From assembly GCF_000317105.1 (NCBI RefSeq), contig NC_019693.1:6759227-6823226 (forward strand): 64,000 nucleotides of DNA, in the 5' to 3' direction. Of this stretch, positions 1-8,647 are shown in pieces. Within the stretch, counting starts at the first letter, position 1. The number at the start of each line of letters is the position of its first letter. This stretch comes from Oscillatoria acuminata PCC 6304 (GTDB taxonomy: Bacteria > Cyanobacteriota > Cyanobacteriia > Cyanobacteriales > Laspinemataceae). The notes below the pieces were generated by a model. It did no database searches. It was not told where the DNA came from and worked only from the letters and a program-made list of their open reading frames with translations. The position numbers and the translations under genes were made by a program.

Positions 1-551
1 GCAGGTTCCAAAGGCATCCTCGGTCCATCAGAGGCGATCGGCAGGGGGACTAATTGCAAATGTTTGTGCCTCTGACTTGCCCCTGCTTCCTTTCCGCCAT
101 TATAAAAGCCTAACCCATCAACCTGCTGTAGACAACCCCATATCGCCTCAAAATCAGCCAGAGTTAGTAACATTTCCTGTTCCTCAAACTCTCGTGTTAC
201 TAATAATAAATGATAGTCTACAACATTAAATTTATTTAATAAACAAACATGAGTGGGCGAAATATCGGTGACAAACAAATCGCGGTCATAGGGCAAAAAG
301 GGGTTAAATTCTTGACCGGATTTCTGAGTTTTATTGGATTCAGATTGCTGGGCCTCCTGCTTGCGTACAAGATTCGACAAAATCCTCACTAAAAAGCGCA
401 ATCCCTGGGTTTCTAAAAACTCAGAATCCGTGGGAATCGATTGGAGTGCACCGGATTCAATTCCGTGTTTCGTACCCTGTTTCACCTTCAACCATAAGGT
501 ATCCGGTTCTAGGGTGAGGCGTCCTTGCATCCTCAGTTTGTCCTCTAGCAT
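1..551 (-). CDS. ATP adenylyltransferase / Ap4A phosphorylase (partial, C-terminus outside window)
   Basis: Reading the minus strand from an ATG at 551 gives an open frame that runs off the window edge (about 183 residues seen). The translation contains NPFLPYDRDLFV, LLNKFNVVDYHLLLVTREFE and YNGGKEAGASQRHKHLQLVP. The last stretch is the HIT-like His-x-His-x-Gln catalytic motif of the Ap4A phosphorylase (Apa2) family. Such enzymes split diadenosine tetraphosphate into ATP and ADP using phosphate, in the cytoplasm. The family is usually near 300 residues, so roughly 60% is visible. The gene is transcribed away from the helicase gene at 736, with a 184-bp AT-rich divergent spacer that presumably holds both promoters. 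The frame is open upstream of 551, so a slightly earlier start is possible. Confidence 0.88.
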   Translation of the reverse strand, partial: MLEDKLRMQGRLTLEPDTLWLKVKQGTKHGIESGALQSIPTDSEFLETQGLRFLVRILSNLVRKQEAQQSESNKTQKSGQEFNPFLPYDRDLFVTDISPTHVCLLNKFNVVDYHLLLVTREFEEQEMLLTLADFEAIWGCLQQVDGLGFYNGGKEAGASQRHKHLQLVPLPIASDGPRMPLEP

Positions 552-735
552 GATGGCAATGTGACAGATAGGATTACCGGATCTACTGTAAAACAGATTC
601 CGACATTTGACTAGACTAAAGCAGGTTAGAGCAATTCATGGGGTGATGAATTTATCTATTTTATCAGGATTTGAATCAAAAGTCTAGGATTTTAAGATAA
701 AATAACAAATATTTTTTTAATCCCAAATTTGACGA

Positions 736-2133
736 ATGAGTGCATCGAATTCTGCTCAAAGATCGGGACCCGGGGTTCCGACGCTGCCGCCTAATTTGAA
801 TCTGCGATCGTATCAAAAACAGGCAGTCGCCAGTTGGTTCGGCAACCAAGGACGAGGGACCCTGAAGATGGCAACGGGAAGTGGCAAAACCATCGCTGCC
901 TTGGCGATCGCCACGGAACTCTATCACCGCATCGGATTACAAGTATTGCTCATCCTCTGTCCCTACCGCCACCTAGTCAATCAGTGGGCGCGAGAATGTG
1001 AGATGTTCGGATTAGCCCCGATTTTAGCCTTTGAAAATGTTAACACCTGGCAGAATCAGCTTTCCACCCAACTTTACAACGTCAGCGCCAATCTCCAGCC
1101 TTTTCTCACAATTATTACCACCAATGCCACCCTGATTAGTGAGGGATTTCAGTCTCAATTGCGGTACTTTCCTCCAAAAACCTTGATTATAGGAGATGAA
1201 GCGCACAACCTGGGTGCACCGCGTCTCGAAGAAAGTTTACCCCGGCAAATTGGCTTAAGATTAGCCCTTTCTGCCACTCCTGAACGCTATTTTGATGAGA
1301 CGGGAACAGCGGGTTTACTCGACTATTTCGGACCAGTTATTCCCCCAGAATTGACCCTAGCTGATGCAATTCGAGCAGGGGCATTGGTGCGGTATCTCTA
1401 TTATCCCATTTTGGTGAATTTAACTGAAAATGAAGGCTATGCTTATTTGAAATTAACTAAGCGAATTGGCTGGGTATTAAGTCATCAAGAAACGATGGAC
1501 CTCAATCATGATGATTTAAGGGGATTAGTCATGCAACGCGCCCGGTTAGTGGGGTCAGCGAGTAATAAATTAAATGCCTTGCGGGAGTTAATGAAAACTC
1601 GCCTGCATACCAGTCATACCTTATTTTATTGTGGCGATGGGACCGTTGAATCCTCATCCCACGGTGGCAGTAATCGCCAATTGGAAGCGGTTTCCCACCT
1701 GTTGGGGTCGGAACTGGGCTATCGGGTGAATACCTATACCGCTGACACGGCGATCGAGGAACGAGAAGAATTGCGACGGCAATTTGAAAGCGGAGAATTA
1801 CAAGGATTAGTAGCAATTCGCTGTTTGGACGAAGGGGTAGATATCCCGGCGATTAAAACCGCTGTGATTCTCGCCTCTAGTGGCAATCCTCGCCAATTTA
1901 TCCAACGTCGGGGCCGGATTTTGCGACCCCATCCCAACAAGGATAGAGCGACTCTCTTTGATACCATTGTCATGCCTCCAAAACTCGACCGAGAAGCCTT
2001 AGAAATCGAGCGAAATATCTTAAAAAAAGAATTGCGCCGCTTCATAGAATTTGCCGACTTAGCCGACAATGCCGGAGAAGCGCGAATGCAATTACTCCAA
2101 CTTCAGAAATCTTACGGATTATTAAGTCTTTGA
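736..2133 (+). CDS. DNA phosphorothioation-associated DEAH helicase / restriction protein
   Basis: A 465-residue superfamily 2 helicase-like protein. Walker A is ATGSGKT at residues 46-52, the DEAH box is IIGDEAHNLG at 151-160, and motif VI (QFIQRRGRILRP) lies near 390. It contains the two RecA-like domains of a type I/III-restriction-type DEAD/DEAH protein and no obvious separate nuclease domain. Length, motif layout and its place in a dnd locus match the family known as 'DNA phosphorothioation system restriction enzyme'. Members are thought to take part in attack on DNA lacking phosphorothioate; the mechanism is not proven, so that role is inferred. The gene is followed after 69 bp by the 97-aa gene and the SMC-like ATPase, probably one transcription unit. 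No clear Shine-Dalgarno precedes the ATG. Confidence 0.8.
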   Translation: MSASNSAQRSGPGVPTLPPNLNLRSYQKQAVASWFGNQGRGTLKMATGSGKTIAALAIATELYHRIGLQVLLILCPYRHLVNQWARECEMFGLAPILAFENVNTWQNQLSTQLYNVSANLQPFLTIITTNATLISEGFQSQLRYFPPKTLIIGDEAHNLGAPRLEESLPRQIGLRLALSATPERYFDETGTAGLLDYFGPVIPPELTLADAIRAGALVRYLYYPILVNLTENEGYAYLKLTKRIGWVLSHQETMDLNHDDLRGLVMQRARLVGSASNKLNALRELMKTRLHTSHTLFYCGDGTVESSSHGGSNRQLEAVSHLLGSELGYRVNTYTADTAIEEREELRRQFESGELQGLVAIRCLDEGVDIPAIKTAVILASSGNPRQFIQRRGRILRPHPNKDRATLFDTIVMPPKLDREALEIERNILKKELRRFIEFADLADNAGEARMQLLQLQKSYGLLSL

Positions 2134-2202
2134 CAGTTGGGGGTAATCCAGGTAAAATTAACGACAATTGGGTAACACTTCAATCGGGGAGGAAATCATC
2201 AA

Positions 2203-2496
2203 ATGTACGCCAGTCACCCGCCAGAATCGGATACAACCGTGGAAATCGGTTATCCTTCCGGGACAGTTCCTGTCAAAAAGCACCTCATTTTCGCAGAAAA
2301 GCAGCCCGCCTATCACCCCAGCAATCGACCCCATGAGGAACTCCGCGATATCGAAGAACCGATTACCAGTGCCTCCCCTGAAGTTCGCGCCATTATTGAG
2401 CGGGTCTTGCAAGCGGAAAAAGATAAACTCTATATGAAAATGCCCCGGAATATTAACGATGATATCCTCAAAATTGTAAAGGAAGAAATTCAATGA
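2203..2496 (+). CDS. 97-aa protein coupled to the SMC-like ATPase (unknown function)
   Basis: I do not recognise this family. The start at 2203 is well supported by a strong Shine-Dalgarno (GGGGAGGA, 2186-2193) nine bases upstream. The last bases overlap the next start in an ATGA arrangement (2493-2496), so translation of the two genes is probably coupled. The protein is charged and likely partly disordered in its first half; the last 45 residues (from SPEVRAIIERVLQAEKD onward) look helical. By analogy with DndD-DndE, where a small protein partners an SMC-like ATPase, it may be an obligate partner of the ATPase encoded next. That is inference only. No signal peptide or membrane segment is seen. 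Confidence 0.8.
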   Translation: MYASHPPESDTTVEIGYPSGTVPVKKHLIFAEKQPAYHPSNRPHEELRDIEEPITSASPEVRAIIERVLQAEKDKLYMKMPRNINDDILKIVKEEIQ

Positions 2497-4565
2497 AACT
2501 AATTTCTCTGACGCTTTGTAATTTTCGACAATTTTATGGTAGAACCCCGGAAATTTCTTTATCCCGAGGGTCAAATAATACTACCATTATTCATGGCAAT
2601 AACGGGTCCGGTAAAACTACGATTATGAATGCCTTTACTTGGGTCCTTTATGAACAATTTTCCGCTGCCTTTGCCGGACCCGATCGCCTCGTGAATAAAC
2701 GCGCCATCACCGAAGCAAAACCCGGTGAACCTGTTGCCTGTTGGGCGCAGTTGGTGTTTGAACATGACAGCAAACGCTATCAAGCAAAACGCCTGATTCG
2801 CGCTTACAATACCTCCACGGGAATTACCCACGGGTCGAGTGAATTATTTATGACGATCGCCGGAGATGATGGCAGATGGTCCCCACCTCCGCCTCAACAA
2901 CATCCCGATGATATCATTGGCCGGATTTTACCGGAAAGTTTACATCAATATTTCTTTTTTGATGGAGAACGAATCGAGTATATCGTTCGTTCCGAGAAAA
3001 AAGCCGAAATTGCCGAGGCGACTAAGAAATTACTGGGATTAGAAGTCTTAAATCGGGCAATTCGGCATTTAGGGGAAACCCGCAAAAACTTAGAAAATGA
3101 ATTAAAAGCGATTGGCGACCCCCAAACCAAACAGTTATTAAAAGAAAAGGCAACCCGAGAGAAAGAGGGCAGTCGCCTCCAGAAACGGCAAACGGAGATT
3201 ACCAAAGAGTTAGAAGCACAAGCGCAACTCAAGAAAACCATCAGCGATCGCCTCCTGGAATTAGGCGGTGCCGAAGAATTGCAAAAGCGGCGCAAAAACC
3301 TAGAGGAACAAAACTCCTCCATTCGCAACCAATTAAAACAAGCGAAAGAAGCACTTAAACGGGCTATTTCTACCCAAGGTTATATCACATTACTGGGAGA
3401 ATTTACCAGCGAATTTAGAACCCTAGTCAATGATTTGCGGAACCGAGGGGAACTACCGGCAGGGATTAAACAACCCTTTGTCCAACAATTGCTCGATCGC
3501 CAACGCTGTATCTGTGGGGCCGAACTTAGCGAAGGCAATCCCGCCAGACAACTCGTGCGATCGTGGATGGATAAAGCAGGGATGGCAGACATTGAAGAAA
3601 CCGCCATTCGCATGAGTACCCAAGTCGAGGCGATCGACAAACAAGTACCCGACTTTTGGCAAGAAATGGACCGCCAACAGAAGGCGATCGAAGGATTTAG
3701 AACCGAACTTTCTGCCATAGAAACCCAACTCGATGAAATCAAAGACAAACTAAGAAGCTATCCCGATGAAAATATCCAAGAATTGCAAAAGCGCCTCGAT
3801 GAAATCGAGCGCAAAATGAGCGAACTCGACCGAGAATCCGGTTCCAATCAAACCCAGATTGATAGCTTGCAAGGGGCAATCGACCGTTTGAATAAACAAG
3901 TGGAAAAGCAGAAAACAAACGAAGAAAAACAGGAGTTAGCCAAAAAAAGAGTGTTTGCCACCCAGGATGCGATCGACCGCTTAAACGAGGTGCGATCGCG
4001 CCTAGAAAACCAATTCAGAACCCAACTCGAACAGCGAGTTCAGGAAATTTTTAGCGAAATATCTTTTACCCCCTATCTCCCCAAACTCAGCGACAAATAC
4101 GAACTCACCTTAATCGAAAATACCAGCGGATTTGAAGTCCCCGTTGCCGCCTCCACCGGCGAAAATCAAATCCTCAGCTTATCCTTCATTGGCGGTATTA
4201 TCGACGGCGTTCGCGAGTGGAGTAAAAAGAACACCTTGATGGGACCCGATAGCAGTACCTTCCCCATCGTCATGGACTCCCCCTTTGGCAGTTTAGATGA
4301 AATTTATCGCCGCCAAATTGCCAAAATCCTCCCCCAACTCGCCAACCAACTCGTCGTTTTAGTCACCAAAACCCAATGGCGGGGAGAAGTCGCCCAAGAA
4401 ATGAAACCTTATATCGGCAAAGAATATGTCCTCGTCTACAACTCTCCCAAACCCGATTGCGAAGAAGATTGGATTGAATTAAGAGGGATGCGCTACCCAT
4501 TAGTGAAGTTTAGTCCCAATGAATTTGAATATACCGAAGTCATGGAGGTAGATGAGGCATTTTAA
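2493..4565 (+). CDS. SMC/Rad50-like ATPase with CxC hook, DndD-related
   Basis: A 690-residue ABC-type SMC-like ATPase. Walker A is GNNGSGKT (35-42). FFFDGERIEYI at about 154-164 resembles the equivalent LFDGEQ element of DndD. Two long coiled-coil arms (about 190-295 and 380-510) flank a hook with Cys339-Ile-Cys341-Gly, a Rad50-like zinc-hook arrangement with unusual CxC spacing. The signature-like segment STGENQILSLSF follows (554 onward), and Walker B is FPIVMDSPFGSLD (590-602). It differs clearly from the true DndD at 14815, which lacks the CxC hook. It is translationally coupled to the upstream 97-aa gene and lies in the helicase unit, suggesting an effector or DNA-sensing complex of the Dnd island. 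Automated annotation could call it DndD or a generic AAA ATPase. Confidence 0.8.
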   Translation: MKLISLTLCNFRQFYGRTPEISLSRGSNNTTIIHGNNGSGKTTIMNAFTWVLYEQFSAAFAGPDRLVNKRAITEAKPGEPVACWAQLVFEHDSKRYQAKRLIRAYNTSTGITHGSSELFMTIAGDDGRWSPPPPQQHPDDIIGRILPESLHQYFFFDGERIEYIVRSEKKAEIAEATKKLLGLEVLNRAIRHLGETRKNLENELKAIGDPQTKQLLKEKATREKEGSRLQKRQTEITKELEAQAQLKKTISDRLLELGGAEELQKRRKNLEEQNSSIRNQLKQAKEALKRAISTQGYITLLGEFTSEFRTLVNDLRNRGELPAGIKQPFVQQLLDRQRCICGAELSEGNPARQLVRSWMDKAGMADIEETAIRMSTQVEAIDKQVPDFWQEMDRQQKAIEGFRTELSAIETQLDEIKDKLRSYPDENIQELQKRLDEIERKMSELDRESGSNQTQIDSLQGAIDRLNKQVEKQKTNEEKQELAKKRVFATQDAIDRLNEVRSRLENQFRTQLEQRVQEIFSEISFTPYLPKLSDKYELTLIENTSGFEVPVAASTGENQILSLSFIGGIIDGVREWSKKNTLMGPDSSTFPIVMDSPFGSLDEIYRRQIAKILPQLANQLVVLVTKTQWRGEVAQEMKPYIGKEYVLVYNSPKPDCEEDWIELRGMRYPLVKFSPNEFEYTEVMEVDEAF

Positions 4566-4589
4566 AACAACTGTAGCCTTTCTACAAGG

Positions 4590-4716
4590 CATCAGAAACC
4601 GGGTTTCTCTCAAAAATTGCTGCAATTTAGCATAAACTTGGTTAAGAAACCCGGGTTCTAACCTTAACCTAAAACCAACGACAAATGACCAACAACAAAT
4701 GACCAATAACAAATGA
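4590..4716. repeat. Dispersed GAAACCGGGTTTC repeat plus ACAAATGACC short tandem repeat
   Basis: Two palindromic units (AGAAACCGGGTTTCT at 4594-4608 and AGAAACCCGGGTTCT at 4645-4659) are followed by a run of ACAAATGACC/ACCAACA-like short repeats (about 4678-4716). The same two-part block recurs before the next gene (5690-5798). The start codon of the gene at 4713 lies inside the last ACAAATGACC unit. Confidence 0.8.
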
Positions 4717-5648
4717 CCCGATTTATTCATGATCAATTTGCCAAAGATTACTTAGAAGAATTGCTGTCCCCCTACGGAGAAGTCAAACCCTCCCGACGAG
4801 TTGCGGGAGAAGTCCGAGAAATCGATGTTTGGTTTGCACCTTCTCCCGAATCCGATGCCAATCTTGCCGGATTAGGATTATTAGGACGATTAGCAGGGAC
4901 CCCAGCAATCTTTGAACCCTTTCGTAACCCCGCTAACACCGACGACATTTGTAATTGCCTCTTAAAATTGCTAGAAGTTCGGGGAGACTACCAGCGAGAA
5001 GCGAACCGGAATAATACCCGGATTCAAGAGTCAGACTTACCGAAATTATGGATACTCACCCCCACCGCTTCGGCCAACCTTTTAAATGGATTTAGAGCTA
5101 TACTAGAACCAAATTGGTTGCCTGGGGTGTACTTGATGGGGGACTCCCTCAGAACGGCGATCGTGGTGATTCACCAACTACCCCGGACCTCAGAAACCCT
5201 CTGGTTGAGACTTCTGGGAAGGGGAACAGTCCAAAACCGAGCAATTGACGAACTGGAAGCACTTTCACAGGATAACCCTTTGAGAGCAGTTGCCTTAGAA
5301 ATGCTTTACAACCTGCGACAAAATTTACAAGTTAATCAGAGTAACGATGCAGAAGAACGGGAGTTAATTATGCGATTAGCACCACTTTATCAACAAGACC
5401 GAGAACAGGCCATCCGCGAAGGAGAAGAACGAGGAGAACAGCGAGGAGAACAAAGAGGAATTCAGCAGGGACAGCGCCAATTGATAGAAAATTTCTTGCG
5501 GGTACGCTTTGGGGAATTAGATGAGGAACTTTCCACGTTGATTGACCGATTCTTAGCATTACCTCCCGAAGAAATGAGCGCCCTCATGCTGCAATTAGGA
5601 AGTTTATCTCGGGAAGAATTATTAGGGAGATTTTCTGAACCAGACTAA
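4713..5648 (+). CDS. DUF4351 / Rpn-like protein, tandem copy 1
   Basis: 311 residues. The N-terminal part (MTRFIHDQFAKDYLEELLSP..EVREIDVWFAP) is the start typical of a large cyanobacterial family related to PD-(D/E)XK nuclease-like Rpn proteins. A charged Glu/Gly/Arg-rich linker (EERGEQRGEQRG, about 245-256) leads to a C-terminal DUF4351 domain (about 257-308). Function is unknown; relatives are often misnamed flagellar assembly protein H or transposase. No Shine-Dalgarno is present, and the ATG is part of an ACAAATGACC repeat unit. It is almost identical in DNA to the gene at 5794, apart from the linker and the last 50 codons, so the two arose by recent tandem duplication. Confidence 0.8.
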   Translation: MTRFIHDQFAKDYLEELLSPYGEVKPSRRVAGEVREIDVWFAPSPESDANLAGLGLLGRLAGTPAIFEPFRNPANTDDICNCLLKLLEVRGDYQREANRNNTRIQESDLPKLWILTPTASANLLNGFRAILEPNWLPGVYLMGDSLRTAIVVIHQLPRTSETLWLRLLGRGTVQNRAIDELEALSQDNPLRAVALEMLYNLRQNLQVNQSNDAEERELIMRLAPLYQQDREQAIREGEERGEQRGEQRGIQQGQRQLIENFLRVRFGELDEELSTLIDRFLALPPEEMSALMLQLGSLSREELLGRFSEPD

Positions 5649-5679
5649 ATCTTTGATTTCCTGACCAACACCGGGTTGA

Positions 5680-5798
5680 CCAACACCGGGACCAGAAACC
5701 GGGTTTCTCGCCTTTATTTGCGGCAATTTACCATAAACCCGGTTTCTACCCTTAACCTAAAACCAACGACAAATGAAAAATGACAAATGACAAATGAC
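5680..5798. repeat. Second copy of the GAAACCGGGTTTC / ACAAATGAC repeat block
   Basis: Directly repeats the 4590-4716 block: AACACCGGG twice, palindromic AGAAACCGGGTTTCT, a CGGCAATTTACCATAAA spacer, CCGGTTTCT, then ACAAATGAC tandem units. It ends in the start codon of the next gene. The repeat block was duplicated together with the downstream gene. Confidence 0.75.
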
Positions 5799-6753
5799 CC
5801 GATTTATCCATGACCAATTTGCCAAAGATTACTTAGAAGAATTGCTGTCCCCCTACGGAGAAGTCAAACCCTCCCGACGAGTTGCGGGAGAAGTCCGAGA
5901 AATCGATGTTTGGTTTGCACCTTCTCCCGAAGCGGATGCCAATCTTGCCGGATTAGGATTGTTAGGACGATTAGCAGGGACCCCAGCAATCTTTGAACCC
6001 TTTCGTAACCCCGCTAACACCGACGACATTTGTAATTGCCTCTTAAAATTGCTAGAAGTTCGGGGAGACTACCAGCGAGAAGCGAACCGGAATAATACCC
6101 GGATTCAAGAGTCAGACTTACCGAAATTATGGATACTCACCCCCACCGCTTCGGCCAACCTTTTAAATGGATTTAGAGCTATACTAGAACCAAATTGGTT
6201 GCCTGGGGTGTACTTAATGGGGGACTCCCTCAGAACGGCGATCGTGGTGATTCACCAACTACCCCGGACCTCAGAAACCCTCTGGTTGAGACTTCTGGGA
6301 AGGGGAACAGTCCAAAACCGAGCAATTGACGAACTGGAAGCACTTTCACAGGATAACCCTTTGAGAGCAGTTGCCTTAGAAATGCTTTACAACCTGCGAC
6401 AAAATTTACAAGTTAATCAAAGTAACGATGCAGAAGAACGGGAGTTAATTATGCGATTAGCACCACTTTATCAACAAGACCGAGAACAGGCAATCCGCGA
6501 AGGAGAAGAACGAGGAATTCAGCTAGGAGAACAAAGAGGAATTCAGCTAGGAGAACAAAGAGGAATTCAGCAGGGACAACGCCAATTGATAGAAAATTTC
6601 TTGCGGGTACGCTTTGGGGAATTAGATGAGGAACTTTCCGCGTTGATTGACCCTTTATTAGAATTACCTTCCGAAGAAATGAGCGCCCTTATGCTGCAAT
6701 TGGTAACTCTATCTCGGGAAGAATTATTAGGGAGATTTTCTGCAAGGGACTAA
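5794..6753 (+). CDS. DUF4351 / Rpn-like protein, tandem copy 2
   Basis: 319 residues. Residues 1-245 differ from the upstream copy by a single substitution (Ser to Ala at 48), with almost identical DNA. The linker has been rearranged: this copy carries GIQLGEQR repeated twice where the other has GEQRGEQR, giving eight extra residues. The DUF4351 C-terminus shows further substitutions (for example IDPLLELPSEEM instead of IDRFLALPPEEM). As in copy 1, the start codon sits in an ACAAATGACC unit. Retention of two open copies suggests either very recent duplication or use of both. The biochemical role is unknown; the N-terminal domain has the composition of the Rpn/PD-(D/E)XK-like cyanobacterial family, but I cannot identify a complete catalytic triad by eye. 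Confidence 0.8.
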   Translation: MTRFIHDQFAKDYLEELLSPYGEVKPSRRVAGEVREIDVWFAPSPEADANLAGLGLLGRLAGTPAIFEPFRNPANTDDICNCLLKLLEVRGDYQREANRNNTRIQESDLPKLWILTPTASANLLNGFRAILEPNWLPGVYLMGDSLRTAIVVIHQLPRTSETLWLRLLGRGTVQNRAIDELEALSQDNPLRAVALEMLYNLRQNLQVNQSNDAEERELIMRLAPLYQQDREQAIREGEERGIQLGEQRGIQLGEQRGIQQGQRQLIENFLRVRFGELDEELSALIDPLLELPSEEMSALMLQLVTLSREELLGRFSARD

Positions 6754-6786
6754 ATCCTTGATTCTCTAATTTTTGGGGGACATGAC

Positions 6787-6875
6787 AGGCGATCGCCTAC
6801 CAGTAATAATCAGGCGATCGCCTTTCTCAACCCTGGATAACCAATAACCAATGACCAATGACCAATGACCAATAA
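6787..6875. repeat. Paired AGGCGATCGCCT palindromes and CCAATGA short tandem repeats
   Basis: AGGCGATCGCCT occurs at 6787-6798 and again at 6812-6823, able to pair and followed by TTTCTC, so it may end transcription of the DUF4351 gene. Then come CCAATAACCAATGACCAATGA-type heptamer repeats (about 6838-6875). Just downstream, GCAAACTGGCACAAT occurs twice (about 6888-6925). Confidence 0.6.
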
Positions 6876-6971
6876 CCGCCCCCAAAGCGCAAACTGGCAC
6901 AATCCTGCTGCAAACTGGCACAATTTAGGCTACAAATACGTCTAATAGACCGCTTAAAACGTGATCATTCA

Positions 6972-7925
6972 ATGAAAGTAGCACAAGTCCTAGCAGGCAT
7001 TTTAGTCGCCTTCACCCTACCCAATAGCGCCGAATTGGTGCCACCGGGGAGAGGAACCCGCCTCCCTGAGTTGGGGGATACCTTCGAGGAAGTCGGTTGG
7101 AGTTATAACTTCAATAATCCTAAACTTCACAATCAATTTCATAACCCCGGTTCTGGTTGGGTTGAAGTGATTCATGCGCGAAATGCTCCCACGGGAGTCT
7201 CTGCCAATGGCAGGTGGATTGAAGGACCGACTCGGGGACATCCGGATATTGTCGAACAAGTTAGAACCCCACCGGGAGGCATTCCGGGTAGTCAATATTC
7301 CCTACGTTTAAGAACTAGAAATTCTGGCACTCCTAATATTACGGAAGGGACGGTTCAGCAAGATGATTTACTGAATATTATTCCCGGAAAAACCAACGCA
7401 GATATTCCTCTGGGTTCGGGGTTAAATGTAGTGACGCGAATTTATCTACCTCCCCTGAATGAATGGCACGATATAACTGGATATCATATCGGGTTTCGTG
7501 TCGGTGCTACGGGACGGAACCCGGATGGTCAACTCGCGAATTATTGGCCCGGAATTTGGATTTGGATGGACAAAGAAAGTAGTGGACGTCGGACGTTTCG
7601 CTGGGTGGTTCGTGCTAATAACGAAGGGGTAGATGTCAATGCCAGTGAACAAAAATTTACCAATACCGGATGGTGGACGCTTGGTATGGCATTCAATCCA
7701 AATGGGTCAATTAGTTACTACGCCAGTCCGGGAGTTGATGATTTAACTCCAAGAGATTTATTAACCTTCCGCGCCGGTTCTCAGTCTGCTGCTGCGACTT
7801 ATACTCCTTATGGATTTAAGTTTGATAATCTGGACTATTTGTTCTTTTCTACGGGAAATACAGATGGTCAAAATTCCACGGAATTTATCATTGATGATGT
7901 GGGAGTGTATCGAGTCCAACCGTAA
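6972..7925 (+). CDS. Secreted protein of unknown function
   Basis: 317 residues with an N-terminal hydrophobic segment (VAQVLAGILVAFTLPNSA) that looks like a signal peptide. The mature part is rich in Asn, Gly, Trp and Tyr with regular beta-type periodicity, for example YWPGIWIWMDKESSGRR and FFSTGNTDG. The C-terminal strand has EFIIDDVGVYRV, typical of concanavalin-like jelly-roll folds in secreted carbohydrate-binding or polysaccharide-lyase-like proteins. I cannot assign a family, and no catalytic motif is evident. It stands alone between the DUF4351 pair and the dnd-associated gene and is an odd resident of a DNA-defence island. A hairpin (7951-7987) follows it. Confidence 0.7.
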   Translation: MKVAQVLAGILVAFTLPNSAELVPPGRGTRLPELGDTFEEVGWSYNFNNPKLHNQFHNPGSGWVEVIHARNAPTGVSANGRWIEGPTRGHPDIVEQVRTPPGGIPGSQYSLRLRTRNSGTPNITEGTVQQDDLLNIIPGKTNADIPLGSGLNVVTRIYLPPLNEWHDITGYHIGFRVGATGRNPDGQLANYWPGIWIWMDKESSGRRTFRWVVRANNEGVDVNASEQKFTNTGWWTLGMAFNPNGSISYYASPGVDDLTPRDLLTFRAGSQSAAATYTPYGFKFDNLDYLFFSTGNTDGQNSTEFIIDDVGVYRVQP

Positions 7926-7950
7926 ATTTGTGATTCCCTAATGATAAAAA

Positions 7951-7987
7951 TGCCTCCATCTATGCTAGATTAGCAGGATGGGGGCGT
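7951..7987 (+). terminator. Hairpin downstream of the secreted-protein gene
   Basis: GCCTCCATC pairs with GATGGGGGC across a 17-nt loop soon after the stop codon. There is no long T-run, so it is only a possible terminator. Confidence 0.4.
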
Positions 7988-8035
7988 TGCTTCCTGAATC
8001 CTGTTCACGGTTGAATACAACACAGGGCGATCGCA

Positions 8036-8506
8036 ATGGGTGCATATAGAATTAAGGTTGCCAAAGATAAAGCAGATTTAGTCACATCCTTAACCTCATC
8101 GGACAACAAAACCGGCGTATTTCGCCACTTTACCGATGTTCTCGTTTTTGCTGCCGCCTTGGGTGCTAAACGCAAAAAACGAGTTCCCCTTGGTGCAATT
8201 TCCAAAACTGAACCGGGTCCCATAGACATCGATACCTTTGTCACCAAAGGATATGACTTGGTGATTAAATTACTGGCGATCGCCGAAACCAAAGACTCCA
8301 AAATTATTGCACCCAACGACCCCGATTGCGAAGAAATCCGCGCTCATATCTTTGAAGAATATGCCAACGGCGGCCTAGAAATCCTCCGCGAAGAGTTACG
8401 AGGTGCCGTTGACTATACCGAAAGAATTCTGCTTATACTCCTCTCCGAACGTTTCAAAAAAACCACGTCAGAACCCGATGAATTTGACCTCAGTCGCTTC
8501 TTATAA
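8036..8506 (+). CDS. dnd system-associated protein 4-like
   Basis: 156 residues. The order of segments (VTSLTSSDNKTGVFRHFTDV, then LVFAAALGAKRKKRVPL, and a C-terminal LEILREELRGAVDYTERILLIL) resembles the family called dnd system-associated protein 4. That family is found almost only beside phosphorothioation genes and has no known activity. It is soluble, mostly helical, with no catalytic signature that I can see. The gene faces the convergent DGQHR gene at 8804, with repeat-rich DNA between. Context within the island supports the assignment; the family call is from memory of its sequence pattern. Confidence 0.7.
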   Translation: MGAYRIKVAKDKADLVTSLTSSDNKTGVFRHFTDVLVFAAALGAKRKKRVPLGAISKTEPGPIDIDTFVTKGYDLVIKLLAIAETKDSKIIAPNDPDCEEIRAHIFEEYANGGLEILREELRGAVDYTERILLILLSERFKKTTSEPDEFDLSRFL

Positions 8507-8509
8507 TCG

Positions 8510-8620
8510 TTCGTAGTAACGACTTCAGTCGTTCCCTCTTAAGTTCGTAGTAACGACTTCAGTCGTTCCCTCTTAAGTTCGTAGTAACGACTTCAGTCGT
8601 TCCCTCTTGTTCGTAGTAAC
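8510..8620. repeat. 34-bp direct repeat array (3 copies plus a partial fourth)
   Basis: Units begin at 8510, 8544 and 8578, with a truncated one at 8610. Each contains the perfect hairpin AACGAC-TTCA-GTCGTT and the linker CCCTCTTAAG. The array follows directly on the stop codon of the dnd-associated gene. Confidence 0.9.
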
Positions 8621-8647
8621 TGAGATTTTGCACCAGTTGCAACACCC

